Shown in pieces: positions 9,023 through 17,079 of a stretch of DNA of 17,079 nucleotides. The stretch lies in contig JAOXYB010021070.1 of the NCBI GenBank assembly GCA_028565635.1, positions 16,476 through 33,554 on the forward strand. Direction: 5' to 3'. The DNA comes from Phoronis ovalis. Its lineage: Eukaryota > Phoronida > Phoronidae. Numbering within the stretch: position 1 is the stretch's first letter; the number at the start of each line of letters is the position of its first letter. Below the pieces are notes generated by a model. The model was not told the origin of the DNA, ran no database searches, and worked only from the letters and a program-made list of their open reading frames with translations. A program made the position numbers and the translations under genes.

Positions 9023-9064
<42 letters not shown>
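9023..9064. repeat. (AT)21 microsatellite
   Basis: This is an uninterrupted run of 21 AT dinucleotides followed by ACACAC. A plain simple-sequence repeat, probably length-polymorphic. Confidence 0.97.
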
Positions 9065-9070
<6 letters not shown>

Positions 9071-9804
9071 CTGTACTGTAGATACATATGCCATCGGGTC
9101 AAAGTCAAAGAGGGTTAGCATATTTAAGCATTTTGGGGGAGAGGGGTCAAAGCATTATGTGAACAATATAAATCCTCAATGCCACTTCCAGTCACTAGCC
9201 GTTGATCAATAGATTACAAACGCTACATCATAAAAATCAATAAAAACATTTATTAGATAATGACTTAAACAAACAAACGTGCTAAAAACTTTTATATGAA
9301 GATTCCAGATCAAGTTCTAAATGAAATAATCTAGTCGCTTTATTGTCTTAGTCCTAATTTACATATAAATCAAAAAAGATCATGTTTAATTTGCGATGAT
9401 TATGACGAAATGATTTTAGTCCTATTTCCTTGTCTAAAGTCGGAAATCTCTCCCAAGAGTGTTTAAATGCAAATGTATTGCTTATCACTGCTATACAATA
9501 AAACCGAATATATTGCGGGATATATTGATTTTTCGATTAGTCTTAAAATTCTCAAACTTTTTGCCAAATTGTCCAGTTATCATTTGGTACAACAGTAGTC
9601 AAAGAAAAACAAAAGTTAAAACATTTTTTTGCTGACATTGTGTTAATTGTTGGTACACGTGTATCTTATTCCATAAACAAGCGAGTGTATCTTTTCTAAA
9701 TATTTCTTTTATGCCTATAAATAAATTAAGATTGACACACTATCAAACTGGCATTCTATACTTTTTATGATTCATTTATTTGATTTGATCCAACATGTGT
9801 GGCC

Positions 9805-9925
9805 GGTGAAAATTACTCTATCCGATACTCTATCCGTTAGGTAATTAGCCGCCGTTGAACTAATAACCAAACTTTTGGTCTAGCGTTGTATAAGCAGAGA
9901 ATAAAATAGAGTATCAATTTTTACC
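9805..9925. repeat. 121-bp inverted-repeat element, MITE-like
   Basis: The left end GGTGAAAATT then ACTCTAT and the right end ATAGAGTATC then AATTTTTACC are imperfect inverted copies of each other. Inside are a 12-nt tandem duplication (ACTCTATCCG twice, from 9815), a near-perfect stem (GGTAATTAG and CTAATAACC) and a 6-bp perfect stem (ACCAAA, loop CT, TTTGGT). No clear target-site duplication flanks it. It could be an old MITE remnant or a structured regulatory element. Confidence 0.45.
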
Positions 9926-10374
9926 ATTGCATTGGTCTTTTGTGTTATTATATTGTCTGAGATTTTCTCATGTTTCATATAATTAAGTTTCAGACAAACG
10001 TCATGCTCGAATGAAACTACCAGTGGTCATTCGATGTGGTCTATAAGGTTTATTTCACTTTGCGACTGGCCTGGGACTCTATCACCGATTTTCTCCTTCC
10101 TGCTTCAATAACAGTGAAGCCATTGACAGAAACCCAACATTTTGATGTGGCTTCCTACTTTAGTTCTGATTAAAGAACATCTTAAACCTCAGTTTATTAT
10201 TTCTAAAAATAAAGGTTTAAAATTAGATGTTTAAAGAAGATTCACCTCTACCAGAAGTACAAATGGTTTTAATTTGTTGAGTGTAATTTGATATGTGTCT
10301 GCAGCGTGTAAATCATCAGAGATTTTTAACTTGATTTGAGGTATTACGATTTACTGAAGACGGTTTTCTTTGAG

Positions 10375-10514
10375 CATATTCGTTCTATATATCATCGTTT
10401 GTTGTTCGTCCTTGGTTGTCGACACCTTTCAAATACATGTGAGGCAAAAGCAAATCAAGAAAGCAACGGTTGTCTCATATAGCACCCACGAAAGCACAAC
10501 AGCGAGATATACAG
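10375..10514 (+). CDS. Coding exon: hydrophobic segment plus Ser/Thr-rich stalk
   Basis: The donor TATACAG|GTAATG ends the exon in phase 1. The frame is open from 10358. As drawn, from the acceptor at CTTTGAG|, residues begin IFVLYIIVCCSSLVV, a membrane-length hydrophobic run, then DTFQIHVRQKQIKK, then STHESTTARYT. G+C and C-ending codons (ATC, TCC, GTC, GAC, ACC) exceed the intron background. The 70 nt after 10374 contain no AG dinucleotide, so an alternative is that they are the pyrimidine tract of an acceptor at 10443, giving a shorter exon 10444-10514 without the hydrophobic run. Both starts are phase 2. The 3' half is the better supported part. The stalk composition matches the next two exons, with which it joins in frame (G|TC, giving Val). 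Confidence 0.5.
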
Positions 10515-10687
10515 GTAATGCAGTTCTACGCTGTATGTTAGTTTGTTCCTTTTTTACAATTGGTTATCACATTACGAGATCTCTGTAACGGAAAGTCTAT
10601 ATATCTGTGCCAGCGTTTATAACTTATTGCGTCATATCCTAAGTAAACTATTGTAATTTATACATGGAAGTCGTTTGTTTGGGTTTA

Positions 10688-10708
10688 CCGATAGAGGGCG
10701 GTATAAAA
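10688..10708 (+). promoter_or_regulatory. CTCF-like core next to TATAAAA
   Basis: CCGATAGAGGGCGG (10688-10701) matches most positions of the bilaterian CTCF consensus CCASYAGRKGGCRS, and TATAAAA (10702-10708) follows directly. A GTAAGA donor lies about 140 nt downstream near 10843. This could be an insulator-type site or an intronic promoter; only the motifs are seen. Confidence 0.25.
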
Positions 10709-12921
10709 TGCTTTAAATGCCTTTGAAGTGACATATATTCAAATAAGATAAAAATTGAAGAACCAGAAAATAAATGAGACAATTAAAGCCAACAGTTGGT
10801 TTCTACAGATGCGCGTCTAACTTTAGGAATTCAAGCTTTAAGTAAGACATCAAAGTAAAAAATATTTGAATTTCGTTTTTGTGTTGAGAAACATTTGTTT
10901 TCGCCGTCCTACTGTCAAAATTATAATGAAGCTGTTACGTTGTTTCTATAAAATACATCTGGAAAAACAATTAAAATATTAATGACTCTAGCGCATGTTC
11001 AGATAGCTGAAGAAACAAGTAACGCAGCGAGAGTGAAACATAAGCAACTCTTACGTCACTACGTTCAAACTAGACAAGGACATCTAACTTGAATATTTTT
11101 ACCACTGATGTTGTAAAGAATTGAGAAAAAAAACGCAAATACAAAAATGATAAATAAAATTCTAAACGTTTAGGATACACATGGATATTATAATACCTTA
11201 TATAGTTTTAATACCTCATTATTTTCCCACAGTATTTAATTTTACAGTAACACTGATATTACAAGTCTTGTTTGATGATCTACAAACCGTGACATTTAGT
11301 ATGCTTTATTATTTTTTCAATTAATATTTCACTAGACTCTAGCTGCCTTAAACAGAGTTAATAATTTAGTGCAGTGCACAATAGAACAAACACTAGACAA
11401 CACTTGTTTAACAGCAGTACGATGAATAGACGCTGCCTATAAGTACAATTTCCAGCAATTTTAAAGAAGATTTTTTTGAACACGCGTTCCCAATTTGAAA
11501 TGACATGTTATTTAGCCTTTTATACAGGCACATTACGTTTTAGTTAATTGTCGTTACATGATGCTGGCAGTAGATTTGTGGTTCCCGCTTCAATCATTAT
11601 ATATATATACTATGACGTATGTGAAATTTAAAAAATCGAATAAGCTATTGTTTTTACAAATTAAATGCTGGTAATTTCGTGTTTTTAGTAAATTTCTTTA
11701 AAAAGGACGTCACACGAGTAGCTTTCCTGTACCGAGGCTTGAAGACGACAAATGAATCTCTTTAGTAGTATCTCTGTATACGGTCCAATACTAAATTAAG
11801 CACTGATCGCTTTTTCTTTGAAACAGTGTTTGACTTTGACTGCGAAACTCAGCTATAAAAGAGGGTTTTTTTCTCGATGACATAAGGAAATCTTTGAAGT
11901 ATCTCCTAATGGTATAAAAACGTCTTAAGTATTTCAGAAAATTCTTCATTTACTTTTTAGTCAAGGTAATTAGTTTAAGGTAAACTAAAATCCTTGCCTG
12001 CTTGTGGTATGCCTTTTTTAGAGATGTATTAACAAACAGCAGTCTGTCAATTAAAGAGAAGTTTCCATGATCATTAGCTAGAGTCTGTTTTATTTGACGC
12101 TCTGAAACGATATGAAGAAGTTTAGATTTGTTACCGCCAAAGGTGAGGTTACAACTTACTTGTTAATAATACAGAAACTTTTTGAAGAGAAAATCTGAAT
12201 CCGAAAATGCAGTATTTAAATTGAATGCAATTTTTTATAAGGATACTATGACTATTTTTTTTTCTTTTTAGTAACTACATATCGGGAATTTGTCGAATTT
12301 AACTATTAAAACATAAGTTTTATAGACTAATTAATTTTCTCTCATTTACTAATTAATACATTAAATTTAATTTCGTTTCCATAGTGCTTTCTATAGTTTT
12401 TTAGGAAATGTCAGGTTGATATTTCAGGGTTTCAAATTATTTAGTGATTCTAGATGTCATGAAAGGTCATACTGAAGCAAAAACCTTTTAAGTGTCCGTT
12501 CCACGAGATTTAGGCTATTGTTTCCATAGGTGATTCTGTTCGTGTGGTATTTACTTTAATAAATTTGTTATTTTCTGCGAATTCACCTCAAAATGTCAAA
12601 TTCATTTCGAATGCAATATAAAATGTTCTGCCGAGTTCGACTGTGGCAGTTGACATTAAGAGCGATCAGAGGTGTAGAGCATTTTTTGTTCACCACAAAA
12701 TGGAAAATTCAGTTGAGTTTGATATACTGAGCTTTAAACAGAAATCCTTGGAACTTACATTGAAATAAGTTAAAAGTGTAGATCGTTTATGAAGATTATG
12801 CAAACTGTAGTAATAAGTTTTCTTCCGTTTTAACTACATCTTGAAGGAATATTTGTTTTGTATTTTCAAAAACAAAATAAAGACGAGGATTAAAAAAAAT
12901 ATAAAAAGTAAAAACTTAAAA

Positions 12922-12993
12922 ATGGCTTATCTATATTTTGACCAGTTGTTTCCGTATAATTACTGGTTTTTCCTTTATTGGAAGTGTTACAAG
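12922..12993 (+). CDS. Possible start exon: ATG to strong donor
   Basis: AAAATGG is a strong initiation context (A at -3, G at +4). The frame runs 24 codons to TACAAG|GTAAGT, a near-consensus donor, in phase 0. The peptide is unusually aromatic (MAYLYFDQLFPYNYW, then WKCYK). It does not join in phase with 13970 or 16926. A 42-nt phase-0 segment at 16505-16546 would be compatible. It could start a second transcript inside the intron, or be chance. Confidence 0.18.
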
Positions 12994-13969
12994 GTAAGTT
13001 CAATGACGGCAATTATCTAGAAATTGAAATATAATGAGGTGAGATGTAACTTATATACTGATGTACACCTGCTATAGTAAAATATGTCTCATGTCGTTTC
13101 CGTTCGATTCTTACATTGAAAAAAGTTATTTTTTCTCAAATCTTTCTTTAAAATTAACTGTAATTTTCACTATTACTATCATTTGACCATTCCAAAAAAA
13201 TAATTACGTAAGAATGGAATAACAAAATGTTCTTGTTTTGCGACTATATAAAATATTGGCAAAAAATAACATAATTGTATAATGTTGTCGACAGTTTCAG
13301 AAGCGAAGTTATTAGGTGTGTACATTAAATATTTGACAGCTTTGAAACAAGACAGCAGGAAACAATCAAACAATTGGTTTAAAAAATTAATAACATTATT
13401 TTAGTAAGTTGCATGTATAGACAAAGCTCATAGCTGCTTTGTAATCTAATTCCCTTAGTGACAAACTTGCGTCACATGGGCATATTTCAGTTCTATAAAA
13501 TTGCTATTGTACTCTTCCCGTAACCAAAAATGAATATAGTTAATAAATTATTCTTATAGTTTTGCCTAAAGAGGTAACTAATAAGGCTTCTCCTCAGGGA
13601 TGAAAAAGCATCCATTGTGTGTGAGGTAGTTGAAGCTGATAACTTTATCTGAATTCAAAAGTCGACGTTTGAAGAGATCTATCTACGTTAGTTTATCGTA
13701 AAGTTTAGTTTTATCCTTACATAATATTTTCGTAACAAGGATGTTATTAGTGACGAACTTTGAATGAATATAATATCAGTTCTATAGAAAAGCTTGAGGT
13801 GAATTTGATCCGAAAGGCAAAGAATCAAGCGTGAAAAACACATTGACAAAAGAGTCCTCAACAATTAATTAACTTCTGAAATTTGGTGTTAGCCTTTGAA
13901 TAATTGCAATTAGATTTAACATGTTACAAGCGTTGAAATTTTCAAGATATTTGATTATTAATTCTGCAG

Positions 13970-13993
13970 TCGATGAAAACGAAAGTCCAACAG
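13970..13993 (+). CDS. 24-nt coding microexon, symmetric phase 1
   Basis: The acceptor (TTAATTCTGCAG|) and donor (CCAACAG|GTGAGC) enclose 24 nt open in phase 1, encoding DENESPT. It joins the exon ending at 10514 (G|TC) and the exon starting at 16926 (G|CA) without a frame change, and its acidic Ser/Pro/Thr content suits the same stalk. Because the length is a multiple of three it can be skipped in frame. A second, stronger donor (GGCAG|GTGAGT) lies 12 nt on at 14005/14006 and would add four residues (GERA) without altering frame. A 24-nt exon is small evidence by itself; the phase and composition match is what supports it. Confidence 0.45.
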
Positions 13994-14115
13994 GTGAGCG
14001 GGCAGGTGAGTACTAGTCTTGCAGCAAAAAAACTAATAACTTGTTAATACTAAGCAATAGTATCGAATACGATGTAGATGCAAACAAATAGAAAGACCAT
14101 CAAATTTGATTTGTT

Positions 14116-14142
14116 CCCCCCCCCCAAAAAAAAACAAAAAAA
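14116..14142. repeat. Poly-C/poly-A low-complexity tract
   Basis: Ten C are followed by nine A, one C and seven A. It is prone to length errors in sequencing and assembly. Confidence 0.95.
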
Positions 14143-14565
14143 CACAATGTCGTATTTTCGCAAATGAATGTGCACAGTTCAATAAGCAGTGACTCCTGGA
14201 AACAGTTATTTAACCAGCACTATTAATTTTTAAAATAAGCAATTTAAAGCCCTTTATATGCATTATATGTTTCTAATTTATGTGATTTGAATATTTTTGA
14301 CACGGAATTAAAAGGGTAGTGCTGCTGCACTCGCCAATAAAAAATAATCGAAGTTTTCATATATAAATTAATGTATGTGTGGATCGTGCGAAGTTTCAAA
14401 TTTTTAGCGTTTAGCTAGTAAAAGTCTACTCATACACGTACAATAAGAAAAAACGTATTTAAAATGATTATAATAGGCTAGGAGATTGTGAGTAGTTGCA
14501 TTTTAATTATTATAACGCATTTACGTATCAGTTTGATGAGGTTATTATTAATTTATACAATAAAA

Positions 14566-14736
14566 ATGTCACGCTTGTACACATCAGACAATTATGAAAG
14601 CTATTGTATTCCATGTACATATGACGTGCAAACCACCGTGTGCAAACCTACTGCAAGATTCGAAAACGTTCCTACACGAATATTATACCTTTTATTATTT
14701 TTTTATCTTTTCTGTAGCATAAATTTTCCTTTATAA
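14566..14736 (+). CDS. Small ORF, Cys-containing with hydrophobic tail
   Basis: The ATG (AAAATGTCA, A at -3) opens 56 codons. Residues 1-38 are polar with three Cys (positions 14, 17 and 26) and G+C above background; residues 39-52 are strongly hydrophobic (ILYLLLFFYLFC), as in a tail-anchored microprotein. No splice sites, promoter or AATAAA support it, and the tail comes from a T-rich run. It is probably chance, but its first half looks more coding-like than its surroundings. Confidence 0.12.
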   Translation: MSRLYTSDNYESYCIPCTYDVQTTVCKPTARFENVPTRILYLLLFFYLFCSINFPL

Positions 14737-14776
14737 TTTTTTAGGAAAAAATTCCGAAGTTTGTACTTGTATCTGT

Positions 14777-14790
14777 CACTAGATGGCGAC
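14777..14790 (+). promoter_or_regulatory. CTCF-like motif
   Basis: CACTAGATGGCGAC matches the core of the bilaterian CTCF consensus (CCASYAGRKGGCRS) closely, with ACTAGATGGCG intact. It lies in the last intron. Binding is inferred from the motif only. Confidence 0.35.
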
Positions 14791-15650
14791 GCTTAGCCAC
14801 ATATATAAATACTATTTATTTGGAGATTCCTGGTATTAGCCAACATTGATAACTATTATAACTAAGATATTGATGCCGCCACACTAACAATAACATCTAG
14901 GTATATTTCATGATTATTTCAATTTTTAAACCAAAATTAAGAAAATACTTTTTTTGGTAAAAAAGTGGCATCGCTAGTACTTCTACCTATTAATATAATT
15001 AGATCTTGTTCTTCAAACGTACATCTGTTTACATTATTATTCAGTTTTGTCAATTCATAGTATATCACTTAGTGCTTATAGCTTCCGAATAGCAATTTTC
15101 TAAAAAAAATACTGGCATCTGCATGGAATCATAACACGTGGCAAAATTAAAAATTTATAGCTATCTTTGTATAGCTTTCAGTAGTCATAATTATAAAACA
15201 TATTGGTTTTTCTAATGTTTTAATAAAAAATGCATATAACAGTATGTTTCAAGGAAAAACGTGATAAACTATGAAAAATGAGATACTTTGGACATGACAG
15301 GTAAAACATGTGGGACTATCAAATGCCCCTGTTCCTTTAAAGTTACGCATGACTTTATTGACTCGGGTTATGAAATTACATTCCACCTGCTTGATAATTA
15401 AAAAAAGACTAAAAGCGTGTATTTGGTTTTGGTAAATTTTGAAATTTTATCATTATTGTTACAGGCAATTCTTGGAAACCTACCACCCTAACCTATATAA
15501 AATCATGTATACGGAAGTGTTACAGCACGCAGTGTGCGTTAAAAATAATTAGGATAATTAACCCTTTAGATAATAACTATAAATGTGATATTTGGTATGA
15601 AGGAAAACGTAATTAGACCGTTCATATTGTAAAATTCGAAGTTTTGTCAG

Positions 15651-15716
15651 TAATTTGCGGACAACGCCGAAAAGAAACATGCTACCCATTTTGCTATACG
15701 AATCTCCCAACACTCG
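15651..15716 (+). CDS. Possible cassette or terminal exon, Cys-containing
   Basis: After GTTTTGTCAG| one frame is open in phase 1 for 36 codons: ICGQRRKETCYPFCY, then a neutral stretch and a second QRRK, ending at TAA 15761-15763. Local G+C is distinctly higher than the intron. Spliced at CTCG|GTACAT (15717) it would be a symmetric phase-1 cassette of 66 nt between 13993 and 16926; left unspliced it would be an alternative last exon ending the protein. The donor is weak and no AATAAA follows, which is why confidence is low. The minus strand is also open here for 75 codons, so the strand is uncertain. Confidence 0.22.
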
Positions 15717-16504
15717 GTACATCGACCCAGCGACGCAAGCTTTTTAGTGCAGCATATATCTAAATGTGTTTGTATAGGTGTATATAATTGGAGGTACGAT
15801 ATAATACAATAACTATTTTTAAAAAAACGTAAACTCCGGTTGTTTATCATGATTACGTTTTTCGAATTTTTCAATTTTTACGTACAGGAATAGAACAAAA
15901 CGTAGTAAAGCTGTCAGACTCAATAACCGTTTAACAACGATTGTAATCGTCATCCTGATGATATGTTCAACCTCATCTAATCAAATAGCAGCTAATTTTA
16001 TACTGATTCTATTTTTATACGCATGCAATAAATATACTCTAGATCATCGATCCGTAGGCAATGTAATGTCTTGATATATGACAATTAGTGTAGAAGCACT
16101 CTATGCAGCGTTCATATGTGTTTGATACGTCATACATGACAACGTCATAATTTCATTTCCGATTTCGTAGTTTCATATATTTTTTCATACACCTTGCTTT
16201 TCTACGTCATTCTGATAATAATGTGAAGGAATATATATAAGAAATATGTTATTGTTCTATAAGCTTAGTTAGAAGGATGCCTCTTTTGTGAATGTCTGTG
16301 ATTTTATAGGATTAATTTTGACATTTGGATTTTAGAGGTTTTAGATTAAAACTACGGGATCCTGGAATACGAACTCGATCTCACGCTCAATAACTGTCGA
16401 TTACGATTTATCTATTATATCACATTAATTTTAATTAAGTGGAAGTCTAGAACTACATTATTTTTAAAGCGGATTTATTAGTTGTTGTATTTCCTTTGTT
16501 CAAG

Positions 16505-16546
16505 GAGTATTTTGAGGATAAATATTGTTTAAACACAGGATTAGCG
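16505..16546 (+). CDS. Possible 42-nt exon, phase 0-0
   Basis: The acceptor TTTCCTTTGTTCAAG| and donor TTAGCG|GTATGT enclose EYFEDKYCLNTGLA, open only in phase 0. It is not compatible with the phase-1 stalk exons but would follow the start segment ending at 12993. There is no other support. Confidence 0.13.
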
Positions 16547-16925
16547 GTATGTTTTGCATGTAGCCTCTGTTTATTATTTTTTAAATTTCCATCGAAGCTA
16601 TTCTCACACAATATTATTTGAAGAATATTGCAGGAAGACTGCACAAGCGGGATAAATATTGCTTGTTGCTAGTATGATTGGTATACCTGATGCCAGATAA
16701 TATAGGCCTATGCGTATTTCACGGTGTTTATTATTTCTTGACATCGTATTTAGAGATCCAGGTTTCTGTTTCAAAGTTGTACATAGAATTAAACAACGCT
16801 GCCGATTTTTTTTGTTGAAATTATAAGGTTATAATGTACTATTGTAACCGACGTTCTTTTTTTAATTATCTATTTTGAGGCTGGTTATTGATTATTTAAT
16901 TATGCAAGTATTTATTTCATTACAG

Positions 16926-17059
16926 CAACTACCCCAGACACGCCCACTTCAGAAACCCCCCTGACGTCATTTCCGACAAAAGAAATAGCATCCAACGAAA
17001 AGAATTCAACGACTATAGACTACCAACAAGAAAGTAGTATGATTGTTTTACAGTCACAG
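16926..17059 (+). CDS. Thr/Ser/Pro-rich coding exon, mucin-like stalk
   Basis: This is the clearest coding exon. The acceptor is TTATTTCATTACAG| and the donor TCACAG|GTAGGG. Only one frame is open: two bases complete a codon begun in the previous exon (G|CA, Ala), then 44 codons to the donor in phase 0. G+C is well above the surrounding intron. The start TTPDTPTSETPLTSFPT is dense in Thr, Ser and Pro, as in O-glycosylated stalks, then EIASNEKNSTT contains an N-glycosylation sequon (NST), and it closes with DYQQESSMIVLQSQ. It joins in phase to 13970-13993, or to 10375-10514 if that microexon is skipped. The frame also stays open to the window edge, so the donor may not be the true end. Role inferred from composition: an extracellular spacer. 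The functional domain probably lies past the right edge. Confidence 0.72.
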
Positions 17060-17079
17060 GTAGGGCCCATGTATATATA

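Larger units (their letters stand above)
8567..10374. other. Intron-like stretch with microsatellite and inverted repeat
   Basis: No coding region is supported. It contains the (AT)21 tract and the 121-bp inverted-repeat element. The segment from the CTGCAG acceptor near 10300 to the GAG|GTATTA donor near 10340 has stops in all frames. Confidence 0.45.
10515..13969. other. Intron (about 3.4 kb) with isolated signals
   Basis: The stretch between the donor at 10515 and the acceptor at 13969 is AT-rich and mostly featureless. It contains a TATA/CTCF-like cluster at 10688-10708, strong acceptors without good donors at about 11956, 12270 and 12402, an ATG-to-donor segment at 12922-12993 and a 28-nt pseudo-exon at 13598-13625. 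None joins in phase with the flanking stalk exons. Confidence 0.45.
13994..16925. other. Intron (about 2.9 kb) with possible cassette exons
   Basis: The stretch lies between the donor at 13994 and the acceptor at 16925. It contains a C10/A9 low-complexity tract, a CTCF-like motif, a small ORF at 14566 and two exon-like segments (15651-15716 and 16505-16546) described separately. The remainder is AT-rich and featureless. Confidence 0.45.

Noticed and set aside
9815-9838. CRISPR-like short repeat
   Set aside because: Only two adjacent copies with no spacers, in a eukaryotic context.
12271-12320. Very strong acceptor (T-run then CTTTTTAG) opening a 12-codon phase-1 frame
   Set aside because: The frame stops after 12 codons, no donor or AATAAA follows, and the acceptor score comes from a plain poly-T run.
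12403-12470. Acceptor GTTTTTTAG followed by a 23-codon phase-1 frame
   Set aside because: Available donors are weak and leave phase 2, which no neighbour can accept.
13179-13373. Minus-strand 64-codon frame
   Set aside because: AT-driven composition, non-ATG opening and no promoter or splice support; length expected by chance.
13598-13625. 28-nt exon-like segment after CTTCTCCTCAG| encoding DEKASIVCE before |GTAGTT
   Set aside because: Its phases (2 to 0) break the join between 10514 and 13970, and 28 nt is not a multiple of three. The donor is weak.
16453-16644. Minus-strand 63-codon frame
   Set aside because: No G+C rise, no ATG context or flanking signals; typical chance ORF in AT-rich DNA.
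16972-16979. Second perfect TGACGTCA (CRE)
   Set aside because: It lies inside the best supported coding exon, where it spells ordinary Thr-Ser codons; no promoter context.

Overview
The window looks like nuclear DNA of a multicellular animal. It is AT-rich (roughly one third G+C by eye) and has no dense ORF packing, no operons and no Shine-Dalgarno pattern. The protein-like stretches are short, have a locally higher G+C content, and sit between GT and AG splice signals with intervals of about 3 kb. TATA/initiator pairs, CCAAT boxes, CACGTG E-boxes, an (AT)n microsatellite and CTCF-like core motifs all fit a bilaterian, probably an invertebrate. I cannot name the species. No protein here matches a family I can name with confidence, so functions are left open.

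Main reading, + strand: the 5' part of one intron-rich gene that continues past the right edge. The best supported exons are at 10375-10514, 13970-13993 and 16926-17059. All three are joined in phase 1 and encode a Thr/Ser/Pro/Glu-rich segment that looks like an extracellular, O-glycosylated stalk. The first of them may also encode a hydrophobic segment of about 17 residues just upstream, which could be a signal anchor or the end of a signal peptide. A plausible 5' end lies at 2786-3890: a TATA box and TCAGT initiator, an ATG-free leader exon (2818-2931), a 17-nt microexon (3349-3365), and an exon (3743-3890) whose first ATG opens an 8-codon coding start ending in phase 1. Exons linking this start to 10375 are uncertain; 7748-7817 has the phases required.

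Second reading, - strand: a compact candidate gene at 5481-5826 (114 aa, intronless as drawn) nested in the large + strand intron. It has a CCAAT box, an initiator-like motif, an E-box and a 12-bp GC palindrome upstream, and an AATAAA signal overlapping its stop codon.

Layout: 1-2030 has no recognisable gene. 2036-2218 has a CRE/CCAAT cluster and a possible membrane-segment exon. 2786-3890 is the proposed gene start. 3891-10374 is intron-like, with the nested minus gene, a diverged tandem duplication (6258-6570), weak exons at 7748-7817 and 8459-8566, an (AT)21 tract and a 121-bp inverted-repeat element (9805-9925). 10375-17059 holds the stalk exons separated by introns of about 3.4 and 2.9 kb. 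No CRISPR array, rRNA, tRNA, insertion sequence or recognisable retroelement protein was seen. Most exon calls are splice-site inferences and need transcript evidence.
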